A stretch of DNA of 7,578 nucleotides from Oscillospiraceae bacterium. GTDB lineage: Bacteria; Bacillota; Clostridia; Oscillospirales; Acutalibacteraceae. A model generated the notes under the pieces. The model was not told where the DNA came from, did not search any database, and worked only from the letters and a program-made list of their open reading frames with translations. The DNA lies in contig DNXM01000136.1 in the NCBI GenBank assembly GCA_003505905.1, positions 3,881 through 11,458 on the forward strand, given 5' to 3'. Made by a program: the position numbers and the translations under genes. Shown here piece by piece: positions 6,400 through 7,578 of the stretch (positions are counted from its first letter, which is position 1; each line of letters starts with the position of its first letter).

Positions 6400-6405
6400 G
6401 AGGTG
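6400..6405 (+). promoter_or_regulatory. Probable cysE ribosome binding site (decides the start)
   Basis: GAGGTG, extended by the next A, is the only good Shine-Dalgarno sequence between the terminator and the cysE coding region. The in-frame GTG start candidate at 6403 lies inside it. The codon at ideal spacing (6412) is ATT, which encodes the position where many CysE proteins start with MF. No in-frame ATG lies between the terminator and the conserved N-terminal region, so the start is ambiguous. Confidence 0.5.
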
Positions 6406-7059
6406 ATTCCTATTTTCAAACAACTGCGTGAAGATATTTCCTGCGTGCGTGAGCGTGACCCGGCGGCTCGTTCGGCACTCGAAATTCTTTTTCTGTACCC
6501 CGGCTTAAAAGCCGTCCGTTCCCACCGCCGTGCCCATTGGTGCTATGAACACAAGCTGTTCTTTTTAGCTCGCATGATTTCACAGCACTCCTCCAAAAAG
6601 ACTGGCATCGAAATCCACCCTGCCGCACAAATCGGCAAGCGCTTTTTTGTTGACCACGGCACGGGCGTTGTCATCGGCGAAACCGCCGTCATCGGCAACG
6701 ATGTAACGCTGTACCAAGGGGTGACGCTCGGCGGTACGGGTCACCACACCGGCAAGCGTCACCCGACCATCGGCAACAATGTGCTTATCGGCGCAGGAGC
6801 AAAGGTGCTCGGTCCGTTTTCGGTCGGCGATAATTCCAATATTGCCGCCGGTGCGGTTGTGCTGGATGAAATACCGCCCAATTCCACCGGCGTGGGCGTG
6901 CCGGCTCGGGTGGTCAAGCAAAACGGAAAGCGTGTCGATGATTTGGATCAAATCCACATTCCCGACCCGATTGCCATGGAGCTTTGCAAGATGCACATTG
7001 AAATCGAAAAATTACAAAAACGAATTCAAGAATACGAGAAAGAGGACAGAAAAAAATGA
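6403..7059 (+). CDS. cysE: Serine O-acetyltransferase
   Basis: Transfers acetyl from acetyl-CoA to serine, giving O-acetylserine for cysteine synthesis. Counted from GTG 6403 it has 218 residues. The N-terminal helical domain (about 5-65) has [19 protein letters not shown] with D19, and [10 protein letters not shown]. The left-handed beta-helix of hexapeptide repeats (about 68-165) has HPAAQIG, catalytic-site D84-H85 in [25 protein letters not shown]120 in KRHPTIG, and VGVPARVV. The C-terminal helix is charged (195-218) and ends in Lys, without the terminal Ile that docks into cysteine synthase in E. coli. An in-frame ATG at 6328 would add 25 residues encoded by the T-box and terminator, so it is rejected. 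GTG 6403 is used here, but a weak GGAG in the terminator stem, 13 nt away, is its only Shine-Dalgarno candidate; ATT 6412 is the alternative. It overlaps cysS by ATGA. Confidence 0.93.
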   Translation: MIPIFKQLREDISCVRERDPAARSALEILFLYPGLKAVRSHRRAHWCYEHKLFFLARMISQHSSKKTGIEIHPAAQIGKRFFVDHGTGVVIGETAVIGNDVTLYQGVTLGGTGHHTGKRHPTIGNNVLIGAGAKVLGPFSVGDNSNIAAGAVVLDEIPPNSTGVGVPARVVKQNGKRVDDLDQIHIPDPIAMELCKMHIEIEKLQKRIQEYEKEDRKK

Positions 7060-7578
7060 AAATCTACAACACGCTCACTCGCTCAAAAGAAGAGTTGAAA
7101 ACGATTGAACCGAATGTGGTCAAAATCTATGCCTGCGGTCCGACCGTATACAACTTCATTCACATCGGCAACGCAAGACCGCTTTGCGTGTTTGACACAT
7201 TGCGCCGCTATTTGGAATACCGTGGCATGGAAGTTCGCTTTGTGCAGAATTTCACGGATATCGACGACAAAATCATTCGCCGTGCCAACGAAGAGAACCT
7301 GACCTACAAGCAGGTCAGCGAAAAGTATATTGAGGAATTTTGGAAAGACACCAAGGGCATGAACATCCGTGAGGCAACCGTTCACCCGAAGGCCACGGAA
7401 AACATTGATGAAATCATCCGCATTGTGTCCACCCTCATTGAAAAGGGATACGCCTATGCCGTGGACGGCGATGTTTATTTCAGCCCGACAAAATTCGACG
7501 AATACGGAAAGTTGAGCCATCAGCCCTTGGAGGAATTGGAAGCCGGCGCAAGAATCAATGTCGGCGAAATCAAGCACG
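7056..7578 (+). CDS. cysS: Cysteinyl-tRNA synthetase, 5' part only
   Basis: Class I aminoacyl-tRNA synthetase that charges tRNA-Cys. The first 174 codons are present out of the usual 460 or so; the frame is open at the window edge. [20 protein letters not shown] (residues 23-42) holds zinc-ligand C27 and the HIGH-type signature HIGN (36-39). [24 protein letters not shown] and KGYAY with GDVYF continue the Rossmann catalytic domain. The KMSKS loop, DALR and anticodon-binding domains would lie beyond the window. The ATG at 7056 overlaps the cysE stop as ATGA, with AGAGGA (7041-7046) 9 nt upstream. It shares the cysteine T-box with cysE, coupling cysteine synthesis to tRNA-Cys charging. Confidence 0.96.
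   Translation, partial: MKIYNTLTRSKEELKTIEPNVVKIYACGPTVYNFIHIGNARPLCVFDTLRRYLEYRGMEVRFVQNFTDIDDKIIRRANEENLTYKQVSEKYIEEFWKDTKGMNIREATVHPKATENIDEIIRIVSTLIEKGYAYAVDGDVYFSPTKFDEYGKLSHQPLEELEAGARINVGEIKH

Noticed and set aside
6328..6402. ATG at 6328 as the cysE start
   Set aside because: The extra 25 codons would come from the T-box sequence, antiterminator and terminator including the U-run; the peptide has no homology to CysE.
1..7578. CRISPR arrays, insertion sequences, phage or toxin-antitoxin genes, tRNA or rRNA genes
   Set aside because: No arrays of direct repeats, terminal inverted repeats, transposase or integrase motifs, or tRNA cloverleaf signatures were found by eye; the window is almost fully filled by housekeeping genes.

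Overview
The window looks like Clostridia (Bacillota), possibly Oscillospiraceae-like. The clues are a DinR/LexA-type SOS box at recA, a cysteine T-box riboswitch, moderately high GC, and the housekeeping neighbourhoods rimO-pgsA-cinA-recA and recA-recX. All genes are on the + strand and tightly packed, with overlaps or spacings of -4 to +5 nt inside operons.

Left part (1 to about 3050). The 3' half of a rimO gene (ribosomal protein S12 methylthiotransferase) overlaps pgsA (phosphatidylglycerophosphate synthase) by ATGA. Then come cinA (NMN deamidase / ADP-ribose pyrophosphatase-like) and recA. RecA has its own strong promoter (TTGACA, 17 bp, TATACT) with an SOS box over the -35.

Right part (about 3200 to 7578). 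The 3' part of recA runs into recX, a complete second rimO and a second pgsA. A promoter inside the end of pgsA then starts a T-box leader with specifier codon UGC and T-box UGGA, both matching tRNA-Cys. The leader controls cysE (serine acetyltransferase) and cysS (cysteinyl-tRNA synthetase, cut by the window end). This is a cysteine supply and charging operon sensed through uncharged tRNA-Cys.

The main oddity is that the rimO-pgsA pair occurs twice, on either side of recA, with clearly diverged copies, and that base composition shifts inside recA. Four sampled 60-base lines on the left (starting 61, 1321, 1621, 2221) give 152/240 G+C. Four on the right (4441, 5281, 5641, 6001) give 116/240. 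The simplest reading is that two genomes are joined at the conserved recA gene. A metagenome assembly chimera is most likely; a real recombination event is the alternative. Each half on its own is an ordinary housekeeping locus. I see no novel defence, mobile or biosynthetic system here.
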